NCBI RefSeq assembly: GCF_016862095.1 | Contig: NZ_BOMH01000039.1 | Location: forward strand, 62,001-126,000 | Length of the DNA stretch: 64,000 bases | From: Actinoplanes cyaneus | GTDB lineage: Bacteria; Actinomycetota; Actinomycetes; Mycobacteriales; Micromonosporaceae | Reading direction: 5' to 3' | Shown here: positions 62,589 through 64,000 of the stretch, piece after piece | Numbering within the stretch: the stretch's first letter is position 1 | Layout: the number at the start of each line of letters is the position of its first letter | Made by a program: the position numbers and the translations under genes | Notes under the pieces: model-generated | Databases searched by the model: none | Told to the model about the DNA's origin: nothing | The model's input: the letters and a program-made list of their open reading frames with translations, nothing else

Positions 62589-62617
62589 AAGGCCGGCACC
62601 CAGTGGGCACCGGCCTT
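62589..62617. terminator. Hairpin terminator after the collagen-like membrane protein gene
   Basis: AAGGCCGG (62589-62596) and CCGGCCTT (62610-62617) pair, with a near-complementary centre; on the minus strand it is followed by CTTCTC. Confidence 0.6.
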
Positions 62618-62634
62618 CCGTTCAGTTCAGACGA

Positions 62635-64000
62635 TCAGCGACGGTCGAAGCCGTTGTCGCCACGCCCCTGGGGCGGACGTCCACCCCCGTAGTTCCCGCC
62701 GCCCTGCCGGGGCTGCCCACCACCCTGAGGCGGACGCGGCTGGCCGCCGTAAACCCCGCCGCCGCCACCACGTCCGGGTTGCTGACCTCCGCCCGGGCCA
62801 CGCTGCGGCTGCTGGGGACCACGCTGCGGCTGCTGCGGATTGCGCGGGGCCTGAGGATTGCGTGGCTGCTGCGGGTTGCGCGGCTGCTGCTGCGGGCTGC
62901 GCGGGGGCTGCGGACCACGGGCGGGCTGCGGGCCACGCGGAGGCTGCTGCTGCGGGGCACCGCGCTGCGGCTGCGGGCGCGGAGGCTGGGCCTGCGGCCT
63001 GGGCTGCGGGTTCTGCTGCGGGCCGCCGGGGCTTCGCTGCGGACCGCGAGGCGGCTGACCGCCGGAGCCACCGGGGCCACCGGGCTTACCCGAACCGCCT
63101 GGCTTACCGGGACCACCAGGCTTACCGGGACCACCAGGGACGCCGGGACCACCGGCAGGCCGCCCGTACTGTCCGCCACCGGGCTTGCCGGGACCGCCGG
63201 GCTTACCGGGAACGCCGGAACCGCCGGGACCGGCGGGCTTGCCACCGGGACCGCCGCCGTAGACGCCGGGCCGCGGCTGCCCACCGCTGTTCGCGGCGCC
63301 GTACACCGGGCCCTTGCCGCCGCCGTTGTAGGCCGCACCGCTGCCCACGCCGATCAGCTCGGTCTCCGGGTTCTCCTTGTCGATGCCACCGCTGGGCGCC
63401 TCGTCCACCGGGAGGCCGGCCGGGTTCCGCTTACGGAACCGGACGATGCCGAAGACGCCGACCGCGACGAGCAGGAGGCCGATGACGCCGACCCCGCCGA
63501 CGAGCTTCGTGATGTCGCCGATGCTGAGGTTCGAATACCACGAGTCGGACGCGGCCGCGCCGTTCGCCTGGTTCTTGGAGACGACGGCGACTTCGGTGGC
63601 CGGCACGTACTGCTGGATCCAGTTCTCGGCGGTGCGCTCACCGTTCATGTCCGACACGGTGTAGAACGTCTTGCCGTCCACGCTGTAGGAGATCGCCTCA
63701 CCGAACTGCTCGTTCGGCAGGCCCGTGGTGCGCGGCTTGCTCTTCAGCGCGGCCACCACGTCACCGTTCGGCACGTCCCACTCGGAGGCGTCGGTGTACG
63801 TCCGCAGCACGACCTTCTTGCCGCCGGGCGCGACCGACCCACCGGTGATCACCCGGTTGAAGATCTTGGCGAAGGCGTTGCTGGTGGTCTCGGTGGCCGG
63901 CAGCGCCAGCTCGCCGACCCGCTTGAGCGGGACGGCCGCGTCACCGTTCTTCACCGCGGCGGCAGGCTTGTAGATGTAGGCGTTGCCGAGCTCCTTGGTC
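62635..64000 (-). CDS. Membrane protein with propeller-like domain and collagen-like Pro/Gly tail (N-terminus outside window)
   Basis: 455 codons visible; the start lies right of the window. The visible N-terminal part (YTDASEWDVPNGDVVAAL, ISYSVDGKTFYTVSDMNGER) looks like beta-propeller blades, likely outside the cell. One membrane helix follows (VGGVGVIGLLLVAVGVFGIV), then a cytoplasmic tail of ~270 residues: collagen-like GKPGGPGKPGG repeats, a PRGPQ/QPRNPQ segment and a Gly/Gln/Arg-rich end (GGGQPRQGGGNYGGG). The tail is low complexity and may phase-separate or bind nucleic acid. Position after lexA matches mycobacterial Rv2721c. Confidence 0.82.
   Translation of the reverse strand, partial: TKELGNAYIYKPAAAVKNGDAAVPLKRVGELALPATETTSNAFAKIFNRVITGGSVAPGGKKVVLRTYTDASEWDVPNGDVVAALKSKPRTTGLPNEQFGEAISYSVDGKTFYTVSDMNGERTAENWIQQYVPATEVAVVSKNQANGAAASDSWYSNLSIGDITKLVGGVGVIGLLLVAVGVFGIVRFRKRNPAGLPVDEAPSGGIDKENPETELIGVGSGAAYNGGGKGPVYGAANSGGQPRPGVYGGGPGGKPAGPGGSGVPGKPGGPGKPGGGQYGRPAGGPGVPGGPGKPGGPGKPGGSGKPGGPGGSGGQPPRGPQRSPGGPQQNPQPRPQAQPPRPQPQRGAPQQQPPRGPQPARGPQPPRSPQQQPRNPQQPRNPQAPRNPQQPQRGPQQPQRGPGGGQQPGRGGGGGVYGGQPRPPQGGGQPRQGGGNYGGGRPPQGRGDNGFDRR

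Larger units (their letters stand above)
62147..62634. other. 488-bp non-coding region after lexA
   Basis: No gene. It holds a 53-bp tandem repeat (62219-62337), two degenerate GGCTGG-family palindromes (62387-62439, 62479-62531) and a terminator (62589-62617). Confidence 0.75.

Overview
The window is ordinary chromosomal DNA of a high-GC actinobacterium, packed with genes on both strands. Strongly G/C-ending codons, frequent GTG and TTG starts, several apparently leaderless genes, and a backbone with the gene order known around sigA, sigB, ideR, nrdR and lexA in mycobacteria and other actinobacteria point to Actinomycetota. A full chemosensory operon and the style of the dispersed repeats suggest a motile Micromonosporaceae member such as Actinoplanes; that genus call is inference. 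No rRNA, tRNA, CRISPR array, transposase or prophage gene was seen.

Layout. 1-3372: three tandem membrane-anchored PQQ-like propeller paralogues. 3443-10087: dxs, a dicarboxylate symporter, folD behind a ZTP riboswitch, and an old yellow enzyme divergent from its MerR regulator. 10898-24084: the conserved sigA block: 23S/tRNA uracil methyltransferase, KimA-like potassium permease, ceoB/ceoC, DUF3159, OB-fold protein, DUF3710, dut, DUF3093, an unknown, DUF4193, a Cei-like protein, suhB, sigA and DUF7455. 24516-31594: a GGDEF protein, SF2 helicase, TRIC/UPF0126 protein, DUF3039, a pseudouridine catabolism pair and DUF3099.

31654-43627 is a minus-strand chemosensory operon with tight or overlapping junctions: a double-signalling-domain soluble receptor, a triple CheW, CheB, a HEAT protein, CheR, a CheY-like protein, CheA, a STAS-like protein, a second CheY-like protein, a second soluble receptor, a 90-residue unknown, a GAF protein and an HhH-GPD repair-type protein. 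Neither receptor has a membrane segment or periplasmic sensor, so the array should be cytoplasmic. The operon lies inside the otherwise conserved sigA-sigB interval, as an insertion into old synteny. It is the most distinctive gene system here.

43881-64000: dtd, a secreted phospholipase D-like protein, a Spo0M homologue, sigB, an acetyltransferase/deacetylase operon (PatA-like plus AcuC-like), an IdeR/DtxR regulator, a lipoprotein, an HTH protein with an alpha/beta hydrolase, an MFS transporter, a nucleotidyltransferase-fold protein, nrdR-nrdJ, a 46-residue membrane peptide where ChiZ normally lies, lexA with an SOS box, and a propeller-type membrane protein with a collagen-like tail cut by the window end.

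The gaps carry two repeat families that the genes do not explain. One is a set of eight GGCTGG...CCAGCC palindromes, four perfect or nearly so. The other is a ~150-bp element in three copies that folds into a long hairpin with wobble-type changes in its stem and ends in a ribosome-binding-site-like stretch and an ATG. sigA and sigB also share a 195-bp stretch with only two differences, suggesting gene conversion.
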